A stretch of 64,000 bases of DNA from an uncultured Sphingomonadales bacterium (GCA_903832325.1 CAILBC010000006.1:62001-126000); one strand, 5' to 3'. Counted from the stretch's first letter, positions 8,220 to 18,201 are shown. Numbers and translations are program-made. Notes: a model not told the origin generated them from the letters alone.

Positions 8220-9730
8220 GCGGACCTGTCGTGACCAACCCCTTTGCCCTCGCGTGGCTTGAACGCGGCGAATTGCCGCCGCTGCCAACCGGCCACTTTA
8301 TCGATGGCCGGTTTCAGCCGCCCGCCGCCGGGCAGATGATGGACAGTTTCGATCCCGGCTTTGGCCGCACCATTGCCGCCTTTGCCGCCGGCGATGCCGA
8401 AGATGTGGACCGCGCGGTCACTTCGGCGCAGGCCGGCTTTGCGGTGTGGCGCAAATCGACCCCGGGTGAACGCCATGGCGTGCTCAGCCGCATGGCGGAG
8501 GCGGTGCGGCGCAACCACGCGCTGCTGGCGATGGTCGATTCGCTCGATTCGGGCAAATCGATGGCCGAAGCCGAAGGCGATGTGTCCGGCACCGCGCGAT
8601 TGTTCGACTATTATGCCGGGGTCGCGCTGACTATCCAGGGCTCGCAGATTCCGCTCGGCAACGATCTGGTCAGCATGACCTTTCGCGAACCGGTGGGGGT
8701 TACGGCACATATCGTGCCGTGGAACTATCCCACCGGAACGTTTGCGCGCAGCATTGCCGCGTGCCTGGCCGCGGGCTGTTCGGCGGTGGTCAAACCGGCC
8801 GAAACCACGCCGTTCACCGCGCTGATCATGGCGCAAATGCTGGTCGAATGCGGCCTGCCGCACGGCGTGGTCAATGTGGTGACCGGCACCGGCACCGCGG
8901 CGGGCGGCCCGTTGACCGAACACCGCGCGGTGCGTCACGTAACGTTTACCGGATCGGTCAACACCGGCATCCGCGTGGCGCAAGTGGCCGCGCGCAACAT
9001 CGCCAGCCTGACCCTGGAACTGGGCGGAAAATCGCCGCTGATCGCGCTGTCGGATTGCGACCCGGTGGCCGTGGCCGAAGGCGCGTTGTGGGGCATCTTT
9101 TCCAACGCCGGGCAAGTCTGTTCGGCCGGATCGCGCCTGGTCATCGCGCGCAATCGCCACGATGACGTGGTCAGCCGCCTGCTCAAACTGACCGAAGCGC
9201 TCAGCGTGGGCCATGGCCTGCGCGGCTGTGACATCAGCGCGATCAATTCCCCGCAGCAACTGGCGCGGATTGCCGCGCATGTCGATGCGGCGCGCGCGCG
9301 CGGGCGCAACGTGCTGACCGGCGGCGGCACAGGCGCGGACACTGCGCACGATACCGGCTGGTTCTATCGCCCCACACTGATCGACGATCTGCCCGCCAAT
9401 GATCCGAGCGTGCTGGAAGAAATCTTTGGACCGGTGCTGGCGATCCAGATTGTCGACAGCGACGAAGAAGCGCTGGCCGTGGCCAATTCCACCGATTTCG
9501 GGCTGATGGCGGGCATCTACAGCCGCGACATTACCCGCGCGCTGGCCATGGCACGCGATCTGGATTCGGGCCAGGTAACGATCAACGATTATTGGGCCGG
9601 GGGCATCGCCGTGCCGTTCGGCGGCCGCCGCAATTCCGGCTATGGCCGCGAAAAGGGCAAGGAAGGCATCGATGCGTTCCTGTCAACCAAGGCCGTGACC
9701 ATCCGTCTGACCCCGCCACCTGCCGGATAA
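8216..9730 (+). CDS. NAD(P)-dependent aldehyde dehydrogenase
   Basis: A 504-residue aldehyde dehydrogenase. Visible motifs are VPWNYPTG, KPAETTPF, the cofactor strand FTGSVNTG, the general base in ELGGKSPL, the nucleophile Cys302 in NAGQVCSAGSR and EEIFGPVL. It resembles the betaine-aldehyde dehydrogenase group, which fits the choline-dehydrogenase-like GMC enzyme two genes upstream. It is translationally coupled to the dehydratase. Together the operon could oxidise an alcohol to an aldehyde and then an acid, with a dehydration step. Confidence 0.92.
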   Translation: MSGPVVTNPFALAWLERGELPPLPTGHFIDGRFQPPAAGQMMDSFDPGFGRTIAAFAAGDAEDVDRAVTSAQAGFAVWRKSTPGERHGVLSRMAEAVRRNHALLAMVDSLDSGKSMAEAEGDVSGTARLFDYYAGVALTIQGSQIPLGNDLVSMTFREPVGVTAHIVPWNYPTGTFARSIAACLAAGCSAVVKPAETTPFTALIMAQMLVECGLPHGVVNVVTGTGTAAGGPLTEHRAVRHVTFTGSVNTGIRVAQVAARNIASLTLELGGKSPLIALSDCDPVAVAEGALWGIFSNAGQVCSAGSRLVIARNRHDDVVSRLLKLTEALSVGHGLRGCDISAINSPQQLARIAAHVDAARARGRNVLTGGGTGADTAHDTGWFYRPTLIDDLPANDPSVLEEIFGPVLAIQIVDSDEEALAVANSTDFGLMAGIYSRDITRALAMARDLDSGQVTINDYWAGGIAVPFGGRRNSGYGREKGKEGIDAFLSTKAVTIRLTPPPAG

Positions 9731-9916
9731 ACTGCGAGCGAGGCACTAAGCACAATTTGTACTGGCCACGCGGCAAAATCAAATTAAGTCTATGTGCAGG
9801 TACAGGTGGTGAAAACTCTGCGATAAACGTGCCGTTATTGGTCAGTTTGGGGCAAACTTCACATTATTACAGAGCGTTATCCGTTTTTACCTGCGGTTTC
9901 CATTCCGGCGGAGTCG
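9731..9916. promoter_or_regulatory. intergenic region before the secreted-protein operon
   Basis: An AT-richer 186-bp gap. It holds a short inverted repeat GTTTG-GGG-CAAAC at 9845-9857, then ATTATTACAG and GTTATCC, any of which could belong to the promoter of the 9917 operon. No terminator hairpin with a T-tract is seen for the aldehyde dehydrogenase gene. Confidence 0.35.
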
Positions 9917-10831
9917 GTGGAAAGTTACGCGATACGTGTTGCGATCTGGCGCTGGATTGCGCTTTTTGCCTTCGGCGCCGCCATTGTGGGCCAGATGGGT
10001 CCTGCGCTGGCCGAAACGGCGATGCCGCCGCCGTGGCTGGCCAAGAAGATCCTGCTGGCGGCCGCAGATGCCTTGCCCCACTGCATGCAGCGCGGAAATG
10101 TCGCCGAGTGCCAACTCAAGGACAAGGAATACCATCCGCCCAGCGCTACACTGGTCTATCTGGCTTGCGAAAATCAGGGCTTCGCGAAGGATAGCAAGGG
10201 CTGCGATCTGGCGATCGGATCGCAGGAAATCCTCAATGTCGATCCCGACGGGGTGCGCATCCTGCAGAATTTCAAAACCAGCTGGGAAACGAGCACGATG
10301 ACCCCGCCCGACCAGCAGGCCAGCGACGACCAGGGCTGCAATCCCAACGGCGCCGTAGTGCACCAGGCCAGCGGGTATCGGTCAATCGGATGCCTGGAAG
10401 GCGACGGGTCGCAGCAAGGCAGCCCGCCGCCCGCGAACCGGTCGGGCAGCGACAGTTCGCCCGTCAGGGAAAAGCCGCTGATGGATACCTCTTTGCGCGA
10501 TGCGGTCCGGAAAAAATACCAGGACGACCTGGCACAGGCCAGCCAGGGCGCAATGCCAAAGCCATCGCTGGATTCGGACGGAACCGCGCCCCCCCAACCG
10601 GCTCAGCCGGTTGCACCGCCTGCGCCAACCCAGCCGCCACCGGCGCCAACTGAGCCGCCACCGGCGCAACAATCCAGCTCCAATCCTTATCCGATCACCT
10701 GCAAGCCTTCGAGCGGCGGACCGTGCGGGCCGATCAGCCTGGAGCAGTGCCTCTATAACGCTGGGCAGGTGATAGAGCTGCTGACCCATTCGAAATGCCT
10801 GTTCAAAAACGACATTTACGACGTGCAGTAG
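9917..10831 (+). CDS. secreted proline-rich protein of unknown function
   Basis: A 304-residue protein with a signal peptide (WRWIALFAFGAAIVGQMGPALAE). The mature part has a cysteine-containing region (residues 40-160) and a charged stretch near 190-220. A Pro/Gln/Thr linker with repeated APTQPPPAPTEPPPA (about 225-255) follows, then a short C-terminal cysteine-rich tail. I recognise no domain. The GTG start is weakly supported, with GGAG only three bases upstream. It begins a plus-strand operon with 10844 and 13143. The proline linker suggests an envelope protein spanning a gap or bridging partners. Confidence 0.7.
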   Translation: MESYAIRVAIWRWIALFAFGAAIVGQMGPALAETAMPPPWLAKKILLAAADALPHCMQRGNVAECQLKDKEYHPPSATLVYLACENQGFAKDSKGCDLAIGSQEILNVDPDGVRILQNFKTSWETSTMTPPDQQASDDQGCNPNGAVVHQASGYRSIGCLEGDGSQQGSPPPANRSGSDSSPVREKPLMDTSLRDAVRKKYQDDLAQASQGAMPKPSLDSDGTAPPQPAQPVAPPAPTQPPPAPTEPPPAQQSSSNPYPITCKPSSGGPCGPISLEQCLYNAGQVIELLTHSKCLFKNDIYDVQ

Positions 10832-10843
10832 AGGGAGACGGGG

Positions 10844-13153
10844 ATGGCAGCGGGATCTGTTCGGGGCATTGGCCGCACTATGGCGATCGGTGCGCCGATT
10901 GGCTTGGCTTTGATGGCGATTGCCGGCCCGGCCCTGGCGCAAACCGGCGATGATGCGGTCAAGGCGGAATTCAGGGCGCGCCTTTCAAGCGAGGAGATTG
11001 CGCTGATGGGTTCGGTGCACACTGCCGAAACCTACCGAAACCTGCTGCGGCGATCGCAACAGCATTTGGCAAACAGGGAGTATTATCAGGCCTATGCTTT
11101 GGCAAATGATGTCGAACTGGATGATTTCCAGAAGAATCTGATGGCGAACCTGACCGACACCGGCCCGGATCGCCTCAAGAAGCCGGAAGTGCGTCTGTCC
11201 ATGTACCTGCAGGCAAAGGCGGTGATTTACTGGACCAAATTCAACTTGGCCGACTGCAAACGCTATTTTGCGGCCGATTATGATCTGATTGCCAAAAATG
11301 GTGACAAGTACAGTATCGCAAATTCCAGGGATCCGATGAAAGCCGCACTGTTCCATGCCAAGCTTAACCTCGACATCATGGCAATCAATCGGGATGCGTT
11401 TCAGAAGGACCAGCTTGAACAGATCAATGATGAATTTTCCCAAACTCGCATCGATCTGATCGACCAGGCCGAAGCGCTTTTTGGCGACGGAAAAACCAGG
11501 GATTCGAAATATATTGATCGCCTGGCCGGGACCGGATTGCTCGGATTGAAATACGATAACGAATATGCCGGCAAAGACCTCAACGATGTCGGTCGGGAAT
11601 TGGGGTCAAAAGGTTTCGAATACCTTGCCGCGCATCGCTATTACGAGGCGATGGTGGCCTTTTCCAAAGCGCACGCATTTTTCGAAGATGTTTCCAGACA
11701 GAACATGGAAAGCAGGCAGACCCTGCTCAACGATGAGTTGAAAATCGCATATTATCCCGACGTCCGTGAAAAGCTGATCGCCGGAATATATTACCAGAAG
11801 GCCTGGGTGGCGTGGTGCGCCGCCGATGCCGCCGATTGCCGGAAATTTGCCGAAAGCCCGGTGCTCAAACCCGAAGCAGCGGTCAATGATCCGTCAGAGT
11901 CTGTCGCCATGGACGATATGCCGGACACGCCGAAGGACGCCGGCGCTGCCGTCACGCCGGACCCGGTAGAAGCCGGCGACGCGCTTGATGCAAAATATCC
12001 GGTCCAGAAATTTTACATGTCGACGCTGGAATATCCCCTGGATGAACTGGAACTGGACCCCGCCACGCCCGAAGCCACGCTGGCGCAGTATCGCGAAACC
12101 TGCACTGCCCTGCGTATTCAGGCCGCGCCACTGTTCGACGCAGCCTATCGCAAGGCCTATGTCGCGGCGCACCAGGTGGACCCGGATCTCGCCGGATCGA
12201 CCACGGCAACACCGGCTGCAGTCTGTGACGAAAGTCTGAAACAAGCGGTCGATTCGGCCCGGGACAGCCAGCGCGGGCATGATGAGGCGGCGGCGGCCAA
12301 ACTCAATGCCGCCTATGCCCAGGTCAAGCCGACTTTGACCGACCACGAACCCAAAAAGCATCCTTCGTCCGATGCCGACACCACCGCTGACCCGCCGGAG
12401 CCGTTTTACGGTCCCGAACAAGCGGCAGTTCTCGTAACGGATGCGGGGCCCAGGATGGTTGCCAAAGGCCTTGATCCGGCTGGCCCGCTGATGGCCATGT
12501 CGCGCCTGATACAAGACAGTGTGCGCACGCTGACCGTTGATCCAAAAGTTGACGATGCCACCGTGGAAAGCATGGTTTCCGAATTGCGCCGGTATCTCGC
12601 CAGCGATGAGGGCAAGACGCAGGACAGCTACGCGACATCGGTCAAACCGGCGTTCGTCGATCTGTTTCATTACACAGGGCCTGGCGCAAAAGCGGCAGTG
12701 AATGCCATGGTCGGCAGATTGCCGATGACGCATGACCATGATGTGGATCCCGCGACGCTGGTTCATGGCGCTCTGGCCGCGCTTGAAGCTGCGGAAAAGG
12801 CGCATGGCGGATCGCTCGCCGATGATCGCGTCTCGCTCGCGATCGATGCGGCGATAACGGCCCAATGGCTGCATCGCGATCCGGTGCAGACCAGCGTGGC
12901 GCTGGTGGCGGCGGCGGCGACATATCCGGCCATCACGCTCGATTTCAACAAACGGCAGGCGCTTGCCAAGGACGCGCAGTTTGTCGGCCAGGCCGTCTGG
13001 AACGCGATTCAGTTCGGCAAAGACCCGGCGGCCGCCATTCCGGCGGCGCGCGCGGCGCTGAAATCGGGCAAGGACGAAGACTTTGCACTTACCGAAGCAA
13101 TCGGCATAACCAAAGAGCAAATGCGGCAAGCTGGATTTACCAATGCTGAATAA
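10844..13153 (+). CDS. large secreted protein of unknown function
   Basis: A 769-residue exported protein with a signal peptide (GLALMAIAGPALAQ, cut near residue 33). I recognise no known domain. It is largely helical by eye, with charged repeats around residues 40-330. An acidic low-complexity linker follows near 350-385, and a second helical region spans 395-769. It has an ATG start behind GGGAGACGGGG. It sits 12 bases after the proline-rich gene and overlaps the next gene by 11 bases, so the three are one operon at the edge of the caspase/TIR island. Confidence 0.75.
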   Translation: MAAGSVRGIGRTMAIGAPIGLALMAIAGPALAQTGDDAVKAEFRARLSSEEIALMGSVHTAETYRNLLRRSQQHLANREYYQAYALANDVELDDFQKNLMANLTDTGPDRLKKPEVRLSMYLQAKAVIYWTKFNLADCKRYFAADYDLIAKNGDKYSIANSRDPMKAALFHAKLNLDIMAINRDAFQKDQLEQINDEFSQTRIDLIDQAEALFGDGKTRDSKYIDRLAGTGLLGLKYDNEYAGKDLNDVGRELGSKGFEYLAAHRYYEAMVAFSKAHAFFEDVSRQNMESRQTLLNDELKIAYYPDVREKLIAGIYYQKAWVAWCAADAADCRKFAESPVLKPEAAVNDPSESVAMDDMPDTPKDAGAAVTPDPVEAGDALDAKYPVQKFYMSTLEYPLDELELDPATPEATLAQYRETCTALRIQAAPLFDAAYRKAYVAAHQVDPDLAGSTTATPAAVCDESLKQAVDSARDSQRGHDEAAAAKLNAAYAQVKPTLTDHEPKKHPSSDADTTADPPEPFYGPEQAAVLVTDAGPRMVAKGLDPAGPLMAMSRLIQDSVRTLTVDPKVDDATVESMVSELRRYLASDEGKTQDSYATSVKPAFVDLFHYTGPGAKAAVNAMVGRLPMTHDHDVDPATLVHGALAALEAAEKAHGGSLADDRVSLAIDAAITAQWLHRDPVQTSVALVAAAATYPAITLDFNKRQALAKDAQFVGQAVWNAIQFGKDPAAAIPAARAALKSGKDEDFALTEAIGITKEQMRQAGFTNAE

Positions 13154-15782
13154 CGGGCGATCGATGTTTGAATGGCGCGTGCGTCGGCTGCCTGCCATGC
13201 TGATCGCGCTCGCCAGTTTGCTAGCTGCACCGGCGGCACATCTGCAAACGGCCAATCCCTTTGCCGATCCGGCCCCGGCAGCGCCGGTGAAACCGCCAGT
13301 GAAAGCTGCCGACCAGGACGCTGACCCGTTCGCGCCGGCTGCGCCTGAAAAAAAATCCACCGCCCCGCTTGGCAGTCTGGTTGACGAAATCGGCACGGAA
13401 CCGCCCGAACCGGATGAGGCCGACATTCCGCCTGCCGGCAAGACCGCCAGGGAGCTTGCCGCCGCATACGCCACTCGCGCGGGGGCAAAGAAAAAAGATC
13501 TGCGGATGGACAGCGTGGTCAAGGACCTGGACCGGGCCATCGCGCTCGATCCATTGAACGCCGAGTATTACAACACGCGGCAAAGTGCCAAGTGGCTGCG
13601 GGATTATGCAAAAATCGCGATTGATTACGATGATATGTTGGCCGACCTTGGCCGGGCCGTAGCGCTTGATCCAACGTCTCCCCTGTTTCTGCACAACTTG
13701 TGCTACATGGATGGCAGGGCCGGCAAGCATGAGGCCGCGCTGCGCGATTGCCGCAAGGCGATCGATCTGGACAAGGCCCCAACCGTGGAAACGGTAAAGC
13801 CGCTCGCACTGGCCAATTACCTGCTGGGTCAACTCGATGAGGCACTGGTTGACTATCAAACGCTTCTGAAGCTCGATCCCAAAGATGATGAGGCGGGTTT
13901 TGCGATCTGCCGTATCCATCTGCGCCGGCTTGAACTGGATGCCGCGTTGGAGGCCTGCCAGGCCGCGGCCACCACCCGGCCTACTGATGCAGACCTGTTG
14001 AAATTGCTGGCTGATGTCCAGGCGGCACGCCACATGTGGGCCGAAGCGCGCGATACGCTGGACAGGGCGCTGGCCACTGTGCCCAACGCGCCCGATGTGC
14101 TGGCCAGCCGTTGTCTTGCCGACAACCAGCTTGGGCAATATCCGGACGCAGTGACCGACTGCACGCATGCGCTGGCCATGCTGCCCGATGCCGATGTCGC
14201 GCTGCAACGCGCCGAGGCGCATCGCGCTCGCCACGAAATCGAAGACATGCTGGCCGACGACGGGTTGGCGATCAGTCTGAAGCCCGGCGTGGGCGAATAT
14301 CCCTTGCGCCGGTGCGAAGATCTGATCCAGGTCAACCGCGCCAGGCAGGCCATTGCCGATTGCGATCTGGCGCTTGCCGACAATCCGCGGCTTGCCGATG
14401 CCTTTCATTTGCGCGCGGGGATCAATGCGCAGGAGGGCAAGATCGATGCCGCGATTGCCGACGAATCGCGCGGGATCGCCGTCAACCCCGCGCAGGCGAC
14501 GTATTGGCGCAATCGTGGCGCATTCCGGCAACTGGCCGGCAAGCTTGAGGATGCGCTGGGCGATTTCAACCAGGCGCTCAAGTTGAAACCCGATTACCAG
14601 CTCGCGCAATATGGCCGCGACAAGGTTCAGGCACAGATCCGTGGTGTTGCGGCCGAACACGCTGCGCAGGCCCAGGCGGCGCAGCAATATGCCGACACGC
14701 ATACCCAGCTACACGTGTGCAACAATGCCGGGGACGAGGCATTTGTGGCCGTGGCCTACAGCGAGGGGGGCAAGCTGAAGATTTCCGGATGGTGGACGGT
14801 CGGCGATCAGGCCTGCGCCGTGATCGGGCCGCTGCCGCGCGCGGATCTACAGGCCTTTGCCCAGGCCGGCAGCTATTCCTGGTCGGGCGATCGGCCCCAA
14901 TGTGTGCGGCGCGACCGGTTCGAACGGCTTGTTTCCGGGTCTTACAGTTGCTCGGGCAAGGAATATGTGGCAAAATTCCAGCAAATTGCCGTGTCCGGCG
15001 GCGATACGTTCTATTACCTCACCGGTACCCAGCCCGGCGACAGTCTGCCTCAGGCAAAGTCTGCCGCCCGCGGCGCGGCGCAGGCCGCCTATGACAGTTG
15101 TGCTGGGTACTGGGCCGATTATGCCACCAAGCCCGATGCCAAGGCGATGGTCAGCGGCTTTTACAAAGGCAGTTCGGGCAGGACCGGTTGCTATTATGCC
15201 TGGTCGCAGAAGGATATCGCCGCTGCGGTCAAACTGGCCAGCGCAAGCTGCAACGCCGACCACCACGAAGCCTGCGGTGTCTTTGCCGAAGGCGCAGGAT
15301 TGGTAAGCTGGGCCGAATCCGAGTGGCAGAGCGCGCGCGATGGCCGCGCGCCGGCCCGCTATGCCGGTGGAGGAGCGCGCAGCAGTGGCGGTGGCGGTTT
15401 CAGCCTGGGCGGGCTGTTGCACGGGGCGGTCAAAGTGCTGGGCGTGGTCGAATTCGTGGCCGGCATGGCAACCGGAAACGAGCAGATGGCGTCCCAGGGG
15501 ATGCAGGGCTTCGCCGCAGCAAGCGGGGATTCCGGATCGGGTGGCGGCGGTGGATATGTCCCCTCCCCGCAAATGCCGATCCAACTCGGCGGGGTTTCGA
15601 ACGCCGGCGCCAATCTGCCCGGCAGGATGTCGGCGATCGACTGCCAGAACCTGCTCGCCGCCGCGCAGAAGGCCAAGGCCAATTCGGACATGAGCGGATC
15701 GCTCGGGCACCAGGGCAATGATCCGAACCAGATGGCGGCATACAATCTTTATATGAACAATTACAACGCACACTGCCGCTGA
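13143..15782 (+). CDS. secreted TPR protein with DUF1036 domain
   Basis: An 879-residue exported protein. An in-frame ATG at 13164 is an alternative start and would give a tidier signal peptide (MLIALASLLAAPAAH). Residues about 110-500 are tandem tetratricopeptide-like repeats (for example LGDFNQALKLKPDY), a protein-interaction solenoid. Residues about 520-620 match DUF1036, with CNNAGDEAFVAVAYSEGG and GWWTVGDQACAVI. A cysteine-containing stretch and a Gly/Ser-rich C-terminus follow. It ends 120 bases before the MCE gene on the same strand, so a role in the envelope transport or effector system is plausible but inferred. Confidence 0.8.
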   Translation: MLNNGRSMFEWRVRRLPAMLIALASLLAAPAAHLQTANPFADPAPAAPVKPPVKAADQDADPFAPAAPEKKSTAPLGSLVDEIGTEPPEPDEADIPPAGKTARELAAAYATRAGAKKKDLRMDSVVKDLDRAIALDPLNAEYYNTRQSAKWLRDYAKIAIDYDDMLADLGRAVALDPTSPLFLHNLCYMDGRAGKHEAALRDCRKAIDLDKAPTVETVKPLALANYLLGQLDEALVDYQTLLKLDPKDDEAGFAICRIHLRRLELDAALEACQAAATTRPTDADLLKLLADVQAARHMWAEARDTLDRALATVPNAPDVLASRCLADNQLGQYPDAVTDCTHALAMLPDADVALQRAEAHRARHEIEDMLADDGLAISLKPGVGEYPLRRCEDLIQVNRARQAIADCDLALADNPRLADAFHLRAGINAQEGKIDAAIADESRGIAVNPAQATYWRNRGAFRQLAGKLEDALGDFNQALKLKPDYQLAQYGRDKVQAQIRGVAAEHAAQAQAAQQYADTHTQLHVCNNAGDEAFVAVAYSEGGKLKISGWWTVGDQACAVIGPLPRADLQAFAQAGSYSWSGDRPQCVRRDRFERLVSGSYSCSGKEYVAKFQQIAVSGGDTFYYLTGTQPGDSLPQAKSAARGAAQAAYDSCAGYWADYATKPDAKAMVSGFYKGSSGRTGCYYAWSQKDIAAAVKLASASCNADHHEACGVFAEGAGLVSWAESEWQSARDGRAPARYAGGGARSSGGGGFSLGGLLHGAVKVLGVVEFVAGMATGNEQMASQGMQGFAAASGDSGSGGGGGYVPSPQMPIQLGGVSNAGANLPGRMSAIDCQNLLAAAQKAKANSDMSGSLGHQGNDPNQMAAYNLYMNNYNAHCR

Positions 15783-15902
15783 CTGCAAGACCAGGACCCG
15801 ATCCGGTGCATGACGGTGCCGGACGCATCCCCCGCCGGCGTGGCGAGCAATAGCGCTTGACGTCATCACCGATGCGCCGACAATGGTGCGGCAGGAGGCG
15901 GC

Positions 15903-16943
15903 ATGGCACCGGATACGCGGGCACAGTTCAGGTGGGGGATTGCCGTCTTCGTGATTGCGCTGGCGGTTGTGGCGGTGATCGCGTTCGTGCCCGATCCGTT
16001 GTTCCGCTATCGCACGGTTTCAACCACGCTCGACAATGTGGCGGGCATCGATGCCGGCACGCCGGTGTCCTTTCGCGGTATCGTGGTGGGGGATGTGCGC
16101 GCGGTCGATCTTGATCCCGACAGTCGCAATTTTCGTGTGCGGATGAATGTGCGGCGCGATTGGCGGCCATCGGCCTGCACATTTGTCAGCGCGGCGGCGG
16201 CCAATCCGTTTACCCCGCCGTCGATTGAGCTGGTTTCGGTCGAGCCGGCAGTGGCGGCCGATGCCGGCCAATGCCGCGCGGCGATGGCCGCGCAGGATTG
16301 TGCCGCGCTGCCCGCGCTCGATGCCGGGCCGATGGCGATTGCCGGCTGCCGCCGCGCGCCCGATCTGGTGGCATCGGCAACAATGGCCGTGCGCGAAGCG
16401 GCCGATGTGGCGCGCAGCGCCAACCAGATGGCGCAGCGGTTGCAGGCGATGCTGGGAAGTGGCGGCAGTGATGGCGGGGCCGGGGGCAGAGGGGGCGCCA
16501 GCATGGCGCAGATTGCCGAAAACGCCACGCGCACGCTCGCTGCGCTGCAATCGCTGAGCGATCATCTCGATCGCAGCTTTTCACCCGGCAAAGGCGATCT
16601 GGCGGTGTCCCTGGGCAATGTCCGCACGATCAGCGGCAAGATCGCGCGCGTCGATGTGGCGCAGATCGACGGCATTTTGTACAATGCCAATGGCGTGGTG
16701 GCCGAAAACCGCGCCAATCTCGCCACGCTGGTCGACCAGGCCGCCAAAAGCTCGACCCATGCCAACCAGATGCTCGAAGGCGCCTCGGCCTCGCTGGTCG
16801 AGGCAACGGCCAATCTCAAGCGGATGACCGCCAATCTCGATGCATTGTCCGAACGGTTGTCCGCCGATCCGACTTTTGCCGTGCGCGGGCAGCATTATGC
16901 TGATCCGCCCGGTCTGACGCCAAAAGGGGCCCACGGACAATGA
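15903..16943 (+). CDS. MCE/MlaD family substrate-binding protein
   Basis: A 346-residue MlaD-like protein: one N-terminal membrane helix (about residues 13-33), then an MCE domain (about 38-115) with AGIDAGTPVSFRGIVVGDV, and a long helical C-terminal part. MCE proteins form rings that pass lipids between membranes with an MlaE permease and MlaF ATPase. Those partners lie at 18198 and 17494 but on the opposite strand. AGGAGG precedes the ATG. The stop overlaps the next gene's ATG as ATGA. Confidence 0.92.
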   Translation: MAPDTRAQFRWGIAVFVIALAVVAVIAFVPDPLFRYRTVSTTLDNVAGIDAGTPVSFRGIVVGDVRAVDLDPDSRNFRVRMNVRRDWRPSACTFVSAAAANPFTPPSIELVSVEPAVAADAGQCRAAMAAQDCAALPALDAGPMAIAGCRRAPDLVASATMAVREAADVARSANQMAQRLQAMLGSGGSDGGAGGRGGASMAQIAENATRTLAALQSLSDHLDRSFSPGKGDLAVSLGNVRTISGKIARVDVAQIDGILYNANGVVAENRANLATLVDQAAKSSTHANQMLEGASASLVEATANLKRMTANLDALSERLSADPTFAVRGQHYADPPGLTPKGAHGQ

Positions 16944-17542
16944 TCGCGCGCATGGCAGCCATCGCCCCGTTGCTGTTGATCACCGCCGGTTGTGGCGTGA
17001 TGGGCAAGGCCGATGCCCCGGTGACGCTGCGGCTGGCCCCGGTATTTGGCGCGGCAACCGCGCATGATCGGCGCAGTGTGTCGGTGGCGCCCGCCGATGC
17101 TGCACCCACCGCGGCGCGCACCCGCTATGCCTATGTCGATCCCGCGCGTCCCGGCGAAGTGAACCAGGCGCGCACGCTGTTCTGGGAAGAGCCACCGCCG
17201 CGCGCGCTTGGCCGGGCGCTGGTATCGGCCCTGCGCGCGCGCTTTGCCAGCGCCTCCGGTGCCGAAGTTGCGATACCTGCCGATCTGCGCGTGCTGCCGA
17301 TGCTCAACCGGTTCGAGGAAGTGTCGGGCAATCCCGGCCGCGCGGTCGTGGCGTTCGAGGCGACGGTGATCGAACAGGGCAAAGTGGCACACGCCGGATC
17401 GTGGTGCGCCAGCGCGCCATTTGCCGGCAACAGCCCCAGTGCACGCGCGCAGGCCTTTGAAGCGGCGCTGGCATCGGCAACCGGCGCGTTTGTTCAGGAT
17501 CTGGCGGCGGGAACCGCGCCCTCTGCTGCGGGGCCGTGCTGA
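16940..17542 (+). CDS. ABC-type transport auxiliary lipoprotein
   Basis: A 200-residue lipoprotein with a clear lipobox LITAGC (Cys18). Its length, position behind an MCE gene and motif pattern (a FWEEPPPRALGRALVSAL stretch) match the auxiliary lipoproteins of MCE transporters (PqiC-like), which anchor the system at the outer membrane. It is coupled to the MCE gene by ATGA. Its last 49 bases overlap the 3' end of the convergent ATPase gene. Confidence 0.85.
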   Translation: MIARMAAIAPLLLITAGCGVMGKADAPVTLRLAPVFGAATAHDRRSVSVAPADAAPTAARTRYAYVDPARPGEVNQARTLFWEEPPPRALGRALVSALRARFASASGAEVAIPADLRVLPMLNRFEEVSGNPGRAVVAFEATVIEQGKVAHAGSWCASAPFAGNSPSARAQAFEAALASATGAFVQDLAAGTAPSAAGPC

Positions 17543-18201
17543 ACCAGCCGGCCACGCACCAGATGCAGCACCCGGTCGCACAGCCGCGCGGCCAAAGCGG
17601 CGTCCTGGGTAAACAGCAGCAGTGTGCGCCCGCGCGGCACGATCTGGCGCACGATCTGCGCCTCGATCGCTGCACCGCCGGCACGCAATCCGTCAACCGG
17701 TTCGTCGAGCAGGACGAATTCGGGATTGCGCAGGAATGCGCGCGCCAGTTCCACGCGCTGGCGTTCGCCGGCTGACAGATCGCCGGCGCGCATGTTTGCG
17801 GCATATTCGATGCCGAATTCGAACATCACCCGGTCCAGCCTGCGTCGCAGACGCGCCCGGGCAGCCGCCACCGTACCCAGCGCCAGCCACATGTTGTCTT
17901 CCACGCTCAGTTCCGCCAGCAGCGATCCGCCCTGCAGCGCCAGGCCGCAGCGCGACCGCAGCAGACGCCGCCGCACGGCATTTGCATCGGCCATATCCAC
18001 GCCAAACAGCGTGACCCGCCCGGCCAGCGGATCGGTCAGCCCCGTGGCCAGGCGCAGCAGCACCGATTTGCCCGTGCCGCTGTCACCGACAAGGGCAACG
18101 CGGTCCCCCGGATGCAGCACCAGATCGATCCCGTCGAACAGGCGCACGCCGCCGAGCACCAGCGAAACCCCCGCAAGGTTCAGCACCGGGGCCGCGCTCA
18201 T
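17494..18201 (-). CDS. MlaF-like ABC transporter ATPase
   Basis: A 235-residue ATPase of the MCE lipid-transport class. Walker A is GDSGTGKS (39-46), the Q-loop is near Gln90, the signature is LSAGERQ (142-148) and Walker B is FVLLDE (162-167). In the family it powers an MlaE permease, which is the preceding gene here (ATGA overlap at 18198-18201). It is the last gene of the minus-strand operon and converges on the lipoprotein gene of the same transporter. The usual D-loop reads PVDGLRAG. Confidence 0.93.
   Translation of the reverse strand: MSAAPVLNLAGVSLVLGGVRLFDGIDLVLHPGDRVALVGDSGTGKSVLLRLATGLTDPLAGRVTLFGVDMADANAVRRRLLRSRCGLALQGGSLLAELSVEDNMWLALGTVAAARARLRRRLDRVMFEFGIEYAANMRAGDLSAGERQRVELARAFLRNPEFVLLDEPVDGLRAGGAAIEAQIVRQIVPRGRTLLLFTQDAALAARLCDRVLHLVRGRLVQHGPAAEGAVPAARS

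Noticed and set aside
16007..16565. Long minus-strand reading frames inside the MCE gene
   Set aside because: High GC produces long antisense frames; they lack domains and ribosome sites, and the plus-strand MCE protein is certain. The same applies to many antisense frames in the window.
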